Source: UBA7239 sp964509075 (GTDB taxonomy: Bacteria; Pseudomonadota; Gammaproteobacteria; Pseudomonadales; UBA7239). From it: a stretch of 64,000 nt of DNA. The stretch is from assembly GCA_964509075.1 (NCBI GenBank), contig CAZDWC010000009.1, positions 1 to 64,000 of the forward strand, given 5' to 3'. A program made the position numbers and the translations under genes. Below are positions 1 through 8,279 of this stretch, piece by piece; within the stretch, counting starts at the first letter, position 1, and each line of letters begins with the position of its first letter. The notes under the pieces were generated by a model that saw only the letters and a list, made by a program, of their open reading frames with translations, had not been told where the DNA came from and ran no database searches.

Positions 1-9
1 GTTATCAAC

Positions 10-35
10 AAAAAAGCCCGCTGGCAGCGGGCTTT
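10..35 (-). terminator. Displaced tRNA-Ser terminator
   Basis: A perfect 10-bp stem (13-22 with 26-35, 3-base loop) is followed, reading the minus strand, by a run of T. Read from the left att repeat at 39-55 on the minus strand, this is where the terminator of the tRNA-Ser gene would lie in an uninterrupted chromosome. I infer that island insertion separated it from the tRNA at 26,568. Confidence 0.7.
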
Positions 36-38
36 GGA

Positions 39-55
39 ATATGGCGGAGGAGGTG
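39..55. repeat. Left att core repeat, 17 bp
   Basis: ATATGGCGGAGGAGGTG is identical to 26565-26581, which covers the 3' end of tRNA-Ser. The match stops after this point (TCCGTCG here, GGATTTG at the tRNA). This is the usual footprint of a tyrosine integrase using a tRNA 3' end as attachment site. Confidence 0.85.
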
Positions 56-119
56 TCCGTCGAAAAGGCTAGCTAACTGTATGAATTGTAACGGCTAGCC
101 CACTTTAAAAAATATTTTT

Positions 120-143
120 ACCCACAAATTTACTCACCAATTT
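120..143 (+). repeat. Integrase arm-like repeats, left end
   Basis: ACCCACAAATTTACTCACC resembles TTACTCACAAATTTACTCAC at 26437-26457 beside the integrase. A further copy, TTACTCACAAATC, lies at 310-322. Copies inside both ends of an integrated element suggest arm-type integrase sites. Direct binding is inferred. Confidence 0.4.
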
Positions 144-608
144 ATTTGGTGCAGTTGTGAATGTGTACGCATGAGCGGTGTATCTAGCGATGCATAGAGC
201 TCCGTCAGTGCTTTTTACCACGCCATTATATGCTGTTTGTTGTTGCATCTTTCGCATAGCCAGCTAAACACTTGAATTACAAAAAATAATTGAAAATAAG
301 AAAATGGCTTTACTCACAAATCAATTGAGTGAAGTCATTAAGAGTGCAAATTTGGTGGTGCATAAAATTGTAGAAGACTCTCGCCACAGATAACTATTTT
401 ACTGTTTTCTGTTTTTTTTCTTTTGCAGGCCGCAATTTTCTGATTTACTCAAATCAATGTCTTGTTTTACAGGCAGTAGCACATACGCACGGGGCATTAA
501 AGGTTACTAGGCCCGCCCCGTACGCATGCCAACTGAATACGCAAAAAAGAGGTGCTCACTCAGGCGATCTAATTCTTACAAATTTTTTCAAAAATTGAAA
601 GATAAATC

Positions 609-640
609 TTGACACGTTTGTGTTGGGATTGTCATGTAGG
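609..640 (+). promoter_or_regulatory. Putative promoter of the alpA-like gene
   Basis: A consensus -35 TTGACA at 609-614 is followed 17-18 bases later by a weak -10 (TCATGT/CATGTA, about 632-638). It lies 60 bases upstream of the chosen start at 699. The weak -10 would suit an activated or repressed promoter. Confidence 0.35.
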
Positions 641-698
641 AGTTAGTGAGGCTTCTGGGTACTTCTTTGTTTGCGATTTGAGCAATGAGGTATTTTTT

Positions 699-953
699 AT
701 GAAAGATAATAGTTCTATTCCGCCTAATGTTTCTCCTGCGATCATTATACGACTGCCGGAAGTCCGGCGACGAACAGGCTTAGGCCGCGCAACAATATAT
801 GATTTCATGCGTCGCGGAAGATTCCCCTCATCAATAAGGCTGGGTGGCAGATCTGTCGGATGGATTGAAGCTGAGATTGATAACTGGGTCGCTTCGTGCC
901 GCCGTCTGCAACCTTCTTGGTTGCTGCTAGCGGAGGAGATGCCAAATGACTAA
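699..953 (+). CDS. AlpA-family regulator/excisionase-like protein
   Basis: An 84-aa winged-helix MerR-like DNA-binding protein of the AlpA family. It shows RLPEVRRRTGLGRATIYDFM then RLGGRSVGWIEAEIDNWV, the usual helix-turn-helix plus wing arrangement. The start at 699 is chosen because GAGG lies 8 bases upstream and the 30 extra codons of a longer frame would overlap the promoter. AlpA homologues in P4-like elements regulate integrase or act in excision; that role here is inferred. The last 8 bases overlap the start of the DUF3987 gene, so the two are probably translated together. Confidence 0.85.
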   Translation: MKDNSSIPPNVSPAIIIRLPEVRRRTGLGRATIYDFMRRGRFPSSIRLGGRSVGWIEAEIDNWVASCRRLQPSWLLLAEEMPND

Positions 954-2454
954 TTCATCAGAGTGCAATTGGCCGCTGCCTCGGCCAATTCCCACGGTGC
1001 TGCAGGAAGTTCAGTCGTTTGATGCGGATTTGTTACTTCCTTCAGCACTAAGGAAGTGGGCAAAAGATGTTGCAGACCGAATGCAGTGTCCCATTGATTA
1101 CATTGCCGTCGGTGTATTGGTTGCGCTTTCTTCTTTGGTGTGCCGGAAATGCGTGATTAAGCCCAAGCGCTTTGATAGTTTTCAAATTTACCCGATTTTA
1201 TGGGGGATAATTGTCGGAAGGCCTGGTGTCATGAAGTCGCCTGCTCTTTCACAAACACAAAAATTTCTGGAAGAATTTATTATTCGTGCTAATTCAGAAT
1301 ATGAGATAGCTAGTCGTGAATTTATGGCAGATCAAAAACTGATTAAGTTTGGAGAATCCAATTCAGAAAAAGAAATTAAAAAACTTTTAAAAATTGGAGA
1401 TAAATTATCAGCTAAGAAGTTGCTGATGAATGTTGATGGAATTTCTGATAAAGCTCCAGTTATGCGGCGATACTTAGTCAATGATACTTCTGTTGAAGCA
1501 CTTGCTGAAATCATGCTGGAAAACCCTTTGGGATTTCTTGTTTACAGGGATGAGCTGAGTGGTCTTCTGGAAAGTCTTGATAAAGAAGGCCAGCAAAGTG
1601 CTCGCTCATTTTATTTGCAAGGTTACGACGGAGATCAGAGCTACACGGTTGATAGGATAGGCCGTGGTTACAACCGACATATTGAGGCTGTTGGTTTTGC
1701 CTTGTTGGGTGGAATGCAGCCTGGAAAGATTAAATCCTATGTGCGCCAATCCATGACAGAGGGGTCAAAGGATGATGGTTTGATGCAGAGATTTGGTTTG
1801 TTGGTTTGGCCTGATATTTCAAAAAAATGGCGTAATGTTGATCGGTTGCCTGATGTCGATGCAGAAAATGAAATTTCTGAAATTTTTTCTCTCTTTGATG
1901 AGATGCAGACAGATATGGATCCAGATTCTGGGAAAAAAACCCCTCGGGTTTATAGATTTTCAGAGGATGCGCAAGACGCCTACGACGACTCGCGCAGTGA
2001 ATTAGAGCATGAATTAAGAAACAATGACTATCCTCCTGCCGTCGAGTCACATTTTTCTAAATACAGAAAATTGATTCCTGCTCTTGGGTTGATATTCGCG
2101 CTGATAAACCGTGAGAGCGAAGTTAGTAAAAGCTCATTGTGTATGGCGCTTGAGTGGTCTGATTATCTAAGGAGCCATGTTATGCGTGCATACTCGGCCG
2201 GCGCAGCAATAAAAGCTGATGGAGCCTTAGCTTTGTTAGCTAAAATCAAGGCCGGAGAAGTCCTTGATCAGTTCAAACCGTCTGATATTTATTTGAAAGG
2301 CTGGGCGAATTTGGGGAGCTCTGATGTTGTCCGGGAAGCCTTGGAGTTACTTGTTGAACTTGGGCATCTGCGTCCCGAGCGCCGCCTCCCATCTAGCCAA
2401 GGCGGGAGACCATCTGTTATCTACCACATTCATCCGACGTATCTTCGTGGATGA
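946..2454 (+). CDS. DUF3987 (YfjI-like) primase/helicase-like protein
   Basis: A 502-aa protein matching DUF3987/YfjI-type proteins that accompany AlpA regulators in P4-like islands. A Walker A-like GRPGVMKS lies at residues 91-98, and FLVYRDELSGLL, typical of the family's ATPase core, follows about 110 residues later. The C-terminal 80 residues look like a helical winged domain. Members are thought to act in element replication, but the biochemical role is unproven. It starts inside the alpA stop (ATGACTAA). The upstream half uses notably AT-rich codons. Confidence 0.8.
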   Translation: MTNSSECNWPLPRPIPTVLQEVQSFDADLLLPSALRKWAKDVADRMQCPIDYIAVGVLVALSSLVCRKCVIKPKRFDSFQIYPILWGIIVGRPGVMKSPALSQTQKFLEEFIIRANSEYEIASREFMADQKLIKFGESNSEKEIKKLLKIGDKLSAKKLLMNVDGISDKAPVMRRYLVNDTSVEALAEIMLENPLGFLVYRDELSGLLESLDKEGQQSARSFYLQGYDGDQSYTVDRIGRGYNRHIEAVGFALLGGMQPGKIKSYVRQSMTEGSKDDGLMQRFGLLVWPDISKKWRNVDRLPDVDAENEISEIFSLFDEMQTDMDPDSGKKTPRVYRFSEDAQDAYDDSRSELEHELRNNDYPPAVESHFSKYRKLIPALGLIFALINRESEVSKSSLCMALEWSDYLRSHVMRAYSAGAAIKADGALALLAKIKAGEVLDQFKPSDIYLKGWANLGSSDVVREALELLVELGHLRPERRLPSSQGGRPSVIYHIHPTYLRG

Positions 2455-2483
2455 CTTTTATTCCAAAGCGGGCGACAACCCAG

Positions 2484-2524
2484 CCTAAAAAACCTAAATT
2501 ACCGGCAATCAGCGGTTTTTTAGG
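2484..2524. terminator. Inverted repeat downstream of the DUF3987 gene
   Basis: CCTAAAAAACC (2484-2494) and GGTTTTTTAGG (2514-2524) form a perfect 11-bp stem around a 19-base loop, 30 bases after the stop codon. It could stop transcription from the left. The stem's own A/T runs give weak terminators on either strand. Confidence 0.45.
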
Positions 2525-2627
2525 TTATTTAGGTGCTCCAAGCAGGCTAATTCTGGTTGATTTCGCATTGGTTCAAACCTGCGTATGCTTGTAGTGGTCA
2601 AGTAAAACCGGACACGGGTTTAGGTTT

Positions 2628-3467
2628 TTATGCAGCCTGAAGCTCCATAGCCACCGGGGTTTTGTAGCCGTTGTAACTGTGTAATCGAATGCGGTTGTAA
2701 TAGTGGTTCACGTAACGCAGCACATCGGCTTTTGCATCATGGATATTTTGATAACTGTTCTTGGGTATCCATTCTGATTTCAGGCTTCTGAAGAAGCGCT
2801 CCGTTGGCGCATTGTCCCAACAATTACCACGCCGACTCATGCTCTGCTTGATGCGACAACGCCACAGCGTCTGACGAAACGCTAGGCTCGTGTAATGGCA
2901 GCCCTGATCTGAATGGAACATCACGCCTTTTGGTTTATCGCGTGCTTCAAAAGCCATGCGCAATGCTTGTGCGGTTAATCGAGAATCCGGACTCGTTGAC
3001 ATCGCCCAACCCACGACGCGACGCGCATACAAATCGATTACCACCGCCAGATACATCCACTGCGACCCTGCCCAGATGTACGTCACATCGCCACACCAGA
3101 CTTGATTTGGTTGTTCAACTGCAAAGGCGCGATCAAGGTGGTTCGGTGCAATGCGCGATTCACCGTCAGCGATTTTATAACGGTGTTTACGTGTTTGTTT
3201 GCTGGCAATACCAGCTTCCTGCATCAGACTGCGCGCCATAAATCGTCCCACATCAAAACCTTCTTCACGCAAAAAAGCTGACACTGTGCGTGCACCAGCA
3301 GCGCCTCGACTGTGTGTGTGAATGTTGACCACCTGTTCGCGCAGTTGCTCTCGTTTTTTATCAACACGCGAACGCCGCTTGATGGCATCGTAAAAACGGC
3401 TGCGATGAACGCCAAAGGCATTGCACAGTTCACTCACGGGGTAATGCTCACTTAATGCGTCAATCAT
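2628..3467 (-). CDS. IS3-family transposase OrfB (DDE catalytic part)
   Basis: A 279-aa rve-domain integrase core. The three acidic residues are visible in WCGDVTYI, MFHSDQGCHYTS and DNAPTERFFRSLKSE. An N-terminal HTH_21-type segment precedes the core. In IS3 elements this part is normally made as an OrfAB fusion by -1 frameshifting. Here the OrfB frame stays open upstream of its ATG as far as the slippery A6G at 3509-3515, so the fusion is possible. Confidence 0.95.
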   Translation of the reverse strand: MIDALSEHYPVSELCNAFGVHRSRFYDAIKRRSRVDKKREQLREQVVNIHTHSRGAAGARTVSAFLREEGFDVGRFMARSLMQEAGIASKQTRKHRYKIADGESRIAPNHLDRAFAVEQPNQVWCGDVTYIWAGSQWMYLAVVIDLYARRVVGWAMSTSPDSRLTAQALRMAFEARDKPKGVMFHSDQGCHYTSLAFRQTLWRCRIKQSMSRRGNCWDNAPTERFFRSLKSEWIPKNSYQNIHDAKADVLRYVNHYYNRIRLHSYNGYKTPVAMELQAA

Positions 3468-3469
3468 GT

Positions 3470-3772
3470 TTACCGATTGAAAGAGTCTGACATCAAGAGA
3501 GCGGTAGCCTTTTTTAAAATCTCTTTCTCCCGTTCAATCTTCCGGATCCTGGCTTCCAGCTCCTGTATTCGCTGCTGGTCGGGTGTCATGGCACGGGACT
3601 TGGTGGGGGTCTTGCCTCGCCGTTCATCTTCTAGCTGATCAACCCATCGCCGGATGGCCGTGGGGCCAACGCCCACTGCATCACAGGCTTCCTGTACGCT
3701 ATAGCCCTGATCCAACACCAGACATGCGGTCTCGTGCTTGAACTCGGTGGAAAAGCTTCTTCTGTTGTTCAT
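3470..3772 (-). CDS. IS3-family transposase OrfA (HTH part)
   Basis: A 100-aa HTH_Tnp_1 protein. The helix-turn-helix (YSVQEACDAVGVGPTAIRRWVDQL) is followed by a leucine-zipper-like segment (QQRIQELEARIRKIEREKEIL). It binds IS ends and regulates transposition in characterised IS3 elements. It lies directly upstream of orfB and ends 3 bases before the OrfB ATG. Confidence 0.93.
   Translation of the reverse strand: MNNRRSFSTEFKHETACLVLDQGYSVQEACDAVGVGPTAIRRWVDQLEDERRGKTPTKSRAMTPDQQRIQELEARIRKIEREKEILKKATALLMSDSFNR
3509..3515 (-). promoter_or_regulatory. Programmed -1 frameshift site A AAA AAG
   Basis: On the minus strand the orfA codons TTA AAA AAG create the classic heptamer. A -1 slip enters a frame that is open into orfB (K K G Y R S L D V R...). 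This gives an OrfAB transposase. Confidence 0.75.
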
Positions 3773-3872
3773 GATGGAACGCCTCTTTATCGGGCAGCAG
3801 TTTACTGCCCATAAGAGTGTCCGGAATCATTAGACCACTACAGCTTGCCGGTTGGTGGGGCCGGAAATGTAT

Positions 3873-3903
3873 ACCCGCCCCCGATAGGGGTGGGTGTTTT
3901 TTT
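3873..3903 (+). terminator. Rho-independent terminator before the SIR2 gene
   Basis: ACCCGCCCC pairs with GGGGTGGGT around a short loop, followed by a run of seven T (3897-3903). It faces plus-strand transcription from the alpA/DUF3987 side and insulates the SIR2 gene that starts 85 bases later. The IS inserted 30 bases upstream of it. Confidence 0.75.
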
Positions 3904-3988
3904 GAGAGGACGCGGGGCTGACCGCTGTTAGCTCTTGCAGGTTCCCAGTTACTCCGATTAACCTTTTGGATTGATACAAGGAACGTAG

Positions 3989-6900
3989 ATGCAATTTGTC
4001 ACCCACGGCCCCGATATTCCCGATGCGCTCTTGCAGGCGCACGAGGAAGGTCGCGTGGTATTTTTCTGTGGGGCTGGTATTTCGTATCCCGCTGCTTTGC
4101 CGGGTTTCAAGGGGCTGGTAGAGGAGATCTATCGGCTGAACGGTACTGTACCTTCGGACATCGAGCGCGAAGCCTTGGACCGTGGCCAATTCGACGCCAC
4201 TCTCGATTTGCTGGAGGGGCGCCTGCCGGGGCAGCGATTGGCAGTTCGTCGTGCACTGGCGCATATACTGAAACCGAAATTGCGTCGCAATGGCGCCACC
4301 GATACGCAGGCCGCCTTGTTGCGGCTGGCTCGCAGCCGTGAGGGCGCACTGCGTTTGGTAACCACCAACTTCGACCGCGTATTTCACGCAGCGGCCAAAC
4401 GCACGGGCCAAGCGTTCCAGACCTATGCTGCGCCGATGTTGCCGATTCCGAAAAATAGCCGCTGGGATGGGTTGGTCTATCTGCACGGTTTACTGCCTGA
4501 AAAGACGGACGACACTGCCTTGAACCGTCTGGTTGTTACCAGTGGCGATTTCGGCCTGGCCTATCTCACCGAACGCTGGGCTGCCCGCTTTGTGAGTGAG
4601 CTATTCCGTAACTACGTGGTCTGCTTTGTGGGCTACAGTATCAATGATCCTGTGTTGCGCTACATGATGGATGCACTGGCCGCCGACCGGCGGCTGGGCG
4701 AAGTCACGCCGCAAGCCTGGGCATTGGGAGATTGCGAGCCAGGTCTAGAGCACCACAAAACCATCGAGTGGGAATCCAAGCACGTAACGCCAATTCTCTA
4801 CCCAGTGCCCGCCGGCAACCATGACCATTCCGCACTCCATAAAACCTTGCATGCCTGGGCGGACACCTACCGCGACGGTGTGCTGGGCAAAGAGCGTATT
4901 GTCATCAGTCACGCGCTGGCTCGCCCGTCAGTCAGTACCCAGCAAGACGATTTCGTTGGCCGGATGTTGTGGGCTTTATCGGACAAATCGGGACTGCCGG
5001 CTCAGCGCTTTGCTGACTTCAATCCCGTCCCGTCTCTGGATTGGTTACTAGAGTCTTTCTCAGAAGAGAACTTTAAGCACGGTGATTTGGTTCGCTTTGG
5101 TGTGCCCCCACGCGATGATGTGGATGTCAAATTACGCTTCAGTCTAATTCGTCGGCCGGCGCCCTATGATCGAGCGCCGCTGATGTTACTGGCTTCCGGT
5201 GGCATCACCGGTAGTCAGTGGGATCACGTGATGTTCCATCTGGCTCGCTGGCTGTTACGGCACTTGGATGATCCAAGATTGATAATCTGGATCGCACAGC
5301 GTGGTGGCCAGTTGCACGATCGCTGGCCGTGGTTGATTGAGCACGAACTGGATCGATTGGCCTCGCTGGAACGTGAGGGGAAAATAGCCGAACTGAATGA
5401 AATTCGCTTACATGCGCCGAAGGCTATTCCAGGCCCCTTGATGCGCACACTGTGGCATCTATTGCTCAGTGGCCGAGTTAAATCAACGTGGCGCGATACC
5501 GACCTCTACCGATGGAAAAGTCGGCTGAGGCGGGAGGGGTTGACCGCTATGCTGCGTTTTGAACTGCGCGATTTACTAGCCCCCCAAGTTATCTTGAAGA
5601 AACCGTTCCACTGGGGCGACGATACAGAGGATGCGGACGAGCCCACGCGGATCAAGCAATTGGTTGACTGGGAAATAGTGCTGGCCGCTGATCACGTGCA
5701 TTCCACTCTGCGCGACCTAGCCGACCAGCAATGGACATCGGCCTTGCCGCACCTGCTTGAAGATTTTCAGCAGTTATTACGTGATGCACTGGACCTATTG
5801 CGCGAGTTGGGCGAGGCGAATGATCGCAGTGACCGATCGTATTGGGATTTATCTTCCATCAGTCCGCACTGGCAGAACAGGGATTTTCGCGACTGGGTGA
5901 CTCTGATCGAATTACTGCGCGATGCATGGCTGGCGGTTCGCAGCATCGACAGCGCTCGCGCAACGCGCATTGCCAAGACATGGTTTGATTTGCCGTATCC
6001 CACTTTTAAGCGACTGGCCTTTTTTGCCGCCAGCCAAGATGAATGCATTGCATCTGAGCAGTGGGTTAATTGGTTGCTGGCAGATGGCGCGCGGTGGCTG
6101 TGGTCTACGGATACGGGTCGAGAGGTTTATAGGCTGTTCGTTCTGCAGGGGCGGCATTTGGCAGGAGCCGCACAGGAACGCTTGGAGGCAGCCATCTTGG
6201 CCGGTCCCCCGCGCGAGATGTACCGGGACGATCTAGAAGCAGATAGATGGCAAGACTTGGTGGCACGTTCAGTCTGGCTGCATCTGGCCAAGCTGAACAC
6301 TTCGGGACTTACTCTGGGAGCTCCTGCAGCGGCACGGTTGGAAGAAATATCCACTGTCTATCCGCAATGGCAGTTGGCGGCCAACGAGCGTGACGAATTC
6401 TCGCACTGGATGAGTGGCACCGGCGATCCGGACTACGAGGACAGCCGGGACGTCGATATTGCTCCCCGTAAGCGGCAGGAGCTAGTGCAATGGCTCACTA
6501 AGCCGATGCCTGAACGGAGTCCTTTCTACGAAGATACATGGCGTGACGTTTGCAGAACCCGCTTCTTTCACAGCTTGTCTGCGTTGTGCGATTTGGCACG
6601 AGATGGTGTATGGCCAGCCGGTCGGTGGCGCGAGGCGTTGCAGGTCTGGAGCGAAGAAGGCATGGTGCCTCGATCCTGGCGATATGCTGCGCCCTGGGTG
6701 CAGGCCATGCCAGACGCCGTCATGCAGGATATTGTTCACGGCGTGACTCGATGGATCGAAGCTGTTTCCAAATCAATTAGCGGGTACGAGGAAATTCTGT
6801 TGAACCTGTGCCACCGTGCATTGGCTCTTCCACTTGATGCAGACACAGGCATGACTCGCAATGGCGAACCGATGAATCAGCCTGTCACCGAGGCTATTAA

Positions 6901-7807
6901 TCATCCGGTCGGGCATGTGACACAGGCGTTGCTCAACATGTGGTTGAAACAGAATCCGAACGACAACGATCAGCTTCCAGCTGAAATTTCGCCATTCTTT
7001 ACTGAGCTGTGCAATATTGAGGTGGATCGATTTCGTCATGGAAGGGTACTGCTGGGGTCACGATTGATCGCACTTTTCCGTGTTGATCGTGCTTGGACAG
7101 AGCAGTACCTTTTGCCACTGTTCAGTTGGAATAATCAAGCAGAAGCGAAAGCTGTGTGGGAGGGGTTTCTGTGGTCGCCACGTTTGTACCAGCCTTTGTT
7201 GCTTGCGTTCAAATCGCAGTTTCTGGATTGTTCAAACCACTATGCGGACTTAGGTGAGCATCGCCAGCAGTTCGCAGTTTTCCTAACCTACGCAGCTCTT
7301 GGGTCGATAGAAGGCTACACTGCGGATGAGTTTCGATCTGCGATTGGAGTGTTGCCTCAGGAGGGGCTGGAAGAATCTGCTCGCGCACTCTCTCAGGCTC
7401 TTGAGGGAGCCGCCGAGCAGCGCGAGGACTATTGGAGGAACCGCGTTCAGCCATTTTGGCAAAACGTTTGGCCCAAGTCTCGCGACCTTGCCACGCCGAG
7501 AATCGCCGAATCATTGACTCGACTGAGCATTGCTGCCCGAGGTGAATTTCCGGCTGCCTTGGCGGCGGTGCGGGACTGGCTACAACCTATGGAACATCCA
7601 GATTACAAAATACATCTGCTTCATGAATCAGGGTTATGTACACGTTTCCCGGAGGATGCTCTGCATTTGCTTGATGCCGTGATTGCTGACCAGCAGTGGG
7701 TTCCCAGTGATTTGGGACAATGCCTGGACGAGATCCTGCAAGCTGCGCCAAGACTTGCGGAAAATGCTCGTTACTTACGGCTTAGAGAATATTCGAGAAA
7801 ACGGTGA
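3989..7807 (+). CDS. SIR2-domain defence protein with a large C-terminal region (DUF4020-like)
   Basis: A 1,272-aa protein. The N-terminal SIR2_2 domain has the NAD-binding GAGIS (28-32), TTNFDR (125-130), a likely catalytic histidine in VYLHG (166) and GYSINDP (215-221). About 1,000 further residues are helical and Trp-rich. I think they correspond to the DUF4020 type found in SIR2-DUF4020 proteins, but cannot confirm it. Bacterial SIR2 defence proteins deplete NAD+ on phage infection, and that role here is inferred from family and island context. AAGGAA lies 9 bases before the ATG. It is a single-gene unit behind its own terminator. Confidence 0.85.
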   Translation: MQFVTHGPDIPDALLQAHEEGRVVFFCGAGISYPAALPGFKGLVEEIYRLNGTVPSDIEREALDRGQFDATLDLLEGRLPGQRLAVRRALAHILKPKLRRNGATDTQAALLRLARSREGALRLVTTNFDRVFHAAAKRTGQAFQTYAAPMLPIPKNSRWDGLVYLHGLLPEKTDDTALNRLVVTSGDFGLAYLTERWAARFVSELFRNYVVCFVGYSINDPVLRYMMDALAADRRLGEVTPQAWALGDCEPGLEHHKTIEWESKHVTPILYPVPAGNHDHSALHKTLHAWADTYRDGVLGKERIVISHALARPSVSTQQDDFVGRMLWALSDKSGLPAQRFADFNPVPSLDWLLESFSEENFKHGDLVRFGVPPRDDVDVKLRFSLIRRPAPYDRAPLMLLASGGITGSQWDHVMFHLARWLLRHLDDPRLIIWIAQRGGQLHDRWPWLIEHELDRLASLEREGKIAELNEIRLHAPKAIPGPLMRTLWHLLLSGRVKSTWRDTDLYRWKSRLRREGLTAMLRFELRDLLAPQVILKKPFHWGDDTEDADEPTRIKQLVDWEIVLAADHVHSTLRDLADQQWTSALPHLLEDFQQLLRDALDLLRELGEANDRSDRSYWDLSSISPHWQNRDFRDWVTLIELLRDAWLAVRSIDSARATRIAKTWFDLPYPTFKRLAFFAASQDECIASEQWVNWLLADGARWLWSTDTGREVYRLFVLQGRHLAGAAQERLEAAILAGPPREMYRDDLEADRWQDLVARSVWLHLAKLNTSGLTLGAPAAARLEEISTVYPQWQLAANERDEFSHWMSGTGDPDYEDSRDVDIAPRKRQELVQWLTKPMPERSPFYEDTWRDVCRTRFFHSLSALCDLARDGVWPAGRWREALQVWSEEGMVPRSWRYAAPWVQAMPDAVMQDIVHGVTRWIEAVSKSISGYEEILLNLCHRALALPLDADTGMTRNGEPMNQPVTEAINHPVGHVTQALLNMWLKQNPNDNDQLPAEISPFFTELCNIEVDRFRHGRVLLGSRLIALFRVDRAWTEQYLLPLFSWNNQAEAKAVWEGFLWSPRLYQPLLLAFKSQFLDCSNHYADLGEHRQQFAVFLTYAALGSIEGYTADEFRSAIGVLPQEGLEESARALSQALEGAAEQREDYWRNRVQPFWQNVWPKSRDLATPRIAESLTRLSIAARGEFPAALAAVRDWLQPMEHPDYKIHLLHESGLCTRFPEDALHLLDAVIADQQWVPSDLGQCLDEILQAAPRLAENARYLRLREYSRKR

Positions 7808-7845
7808 ATTTAATTCCTAGGTATTTGCACTGAAGCCCTCGCCAA

Positions 7846-7903
7846 AAAAGCATTAATCCCGCTCCCCTAAAAGCATTAATTTCCCCCACTTAAAAGCATT
7901 ATT
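7846..7903 (+). repeat. Three 23-bp-periodic direct repeats (AAAAGCATTAAT)
   Basis: AAAAGCATTAAT at 7846-7857 and 7869-7880 and AAAAGCATTATT at 7892-7903 are spaced exactly 23 bp apart, about two helical turns. The intervening segments are C-rich and only loosely alike. The arrangement suggests a same-face array of protein-binding sites, either a regulator of hsdM or an iteron-like origin element. No binding partner can be assigned. Confidence 0.55.
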
Positions 7904-8010
7904 TTGTTGGATTAACGTACATATAGTCAGCAAGACAGAAAAAAATATCCCCTTCATTCATTCAGGCTCATCTGACGATCTTCCCAGTCACTAAAATCCT
8001 CTCGGTTGGG

Positions 8011-8110
8011 NNNNNNNNNNNNNNNNNNNNNNNNNNNNNNNNNNNNNNNNNNNNNNNNNNNNNNNNNNNNNNNNNNNNNNNNNNNNNNNNNNNNNNNNNN
8101 NNNNNNNNNN
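8011..8110. other. Assembly gap (100 N)
   Basis: Exactly 100 undetermined bases, a common placeholder for a gap of unknown length. It abuts a 9-bp tandem repeat, which probably broke the assembly. Sequence may be missing upstream of hsdM. Confidence 0.95.
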
Positions 8111-8173
8111 TTGTCTGGGTTGTCTGGGTTGTCTGGGTTGTCTGGGTTGTCTGGGTTGTCTGGGTTGTCTGGG
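8111..8173 (+). repeat. 9-bp tandem repeat (TTGTCTGGG), at least 7 copies
   Basis: Seven perfect consecutive copies plus a degenerate tail (TGTCTGATTGTCTC). The array is cut by the N gap, so true copy number is unknown. It lies 107 bases upstream of hsdM, where slippage could alter promoter spacing or act as a phase-variation tract. Confidence 0.9.
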
Positions 8174-8279
8174 TGTCTGATTGTCTCATTGCCCCAGATC
8201 AGTTCAGCCAGTAAATTGACTCCCCATTACCGACCTGCCTCTCATTAGTCGGACCAGCCAGAAAAGGAAGTAGTAACCC

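Larger units (their letters stand above)
56..698. other. Non-coding left end of the island
   Basis: About 640 AT-rich bases without a convincing gene. They hold integrase-arm-like repeats (120-143 and 309-321), a 7-bp inverted repeat ACGGGGC/GCCCCGT (489-495 and 515-521), two TACGCATG copies (near 163 and 521), and the putative alpA promoter. An apparent reading frame beginning at 609 is better explained as promoter plus leader. Confidence 0.6.
2590..3842 (-). mobile_element. IS3-family insertion sequence, complete (1,253 bp)
   Basis: The ends are TGTAGTGGTC...CCGGACAC at 2590-2615 and its imperfect inverted copy at 3817-3842. A 3-bp direct repeat GCT flanks the element (2587-2589 and 3843-3845), matching the short target duplications of the IS3 family. 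It carries the normal orfA/orfB pair on the minus strand and appears intact. It inserted between the DUF3987 gene and the terminator at 3873, disrupting no recognisable gene. Confidence 0.9.
7808..8279. other. Regulatory/repeat region between the SIR2 gene and hsdM
   Basis: No gene is seen. The 472 bases contain three 23-bp-periodic repeats, an assembly gap, a 9-bp tandem repeat and the hsdM leader with AAGGAAG 10 bases before its ATG. Frames across the tandem repeat encode only Leu-Ser-Gly or Thr-Gln-Thr repeats and are rejected. Confidence 0.7.

Noticed and set aside
609..698. Longer N-terminus for the AlpA-like protein
   Set aside because: The 30 extra codons overlap a TTGACA promoter and have no ribosome site, while ATG at 699 has one and matches family length.
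8111..8173. CRISPR array
   Set aside because: The 9-bp units are contiguous with no spacers and no cas genes are present.
7968..8248. Reading frames through the tandem repeat and N gap
   Set aside because: They encode only repeat-derived Leu-Ser-Gly or Thr-Gln-Thr and cross undetermined bases.
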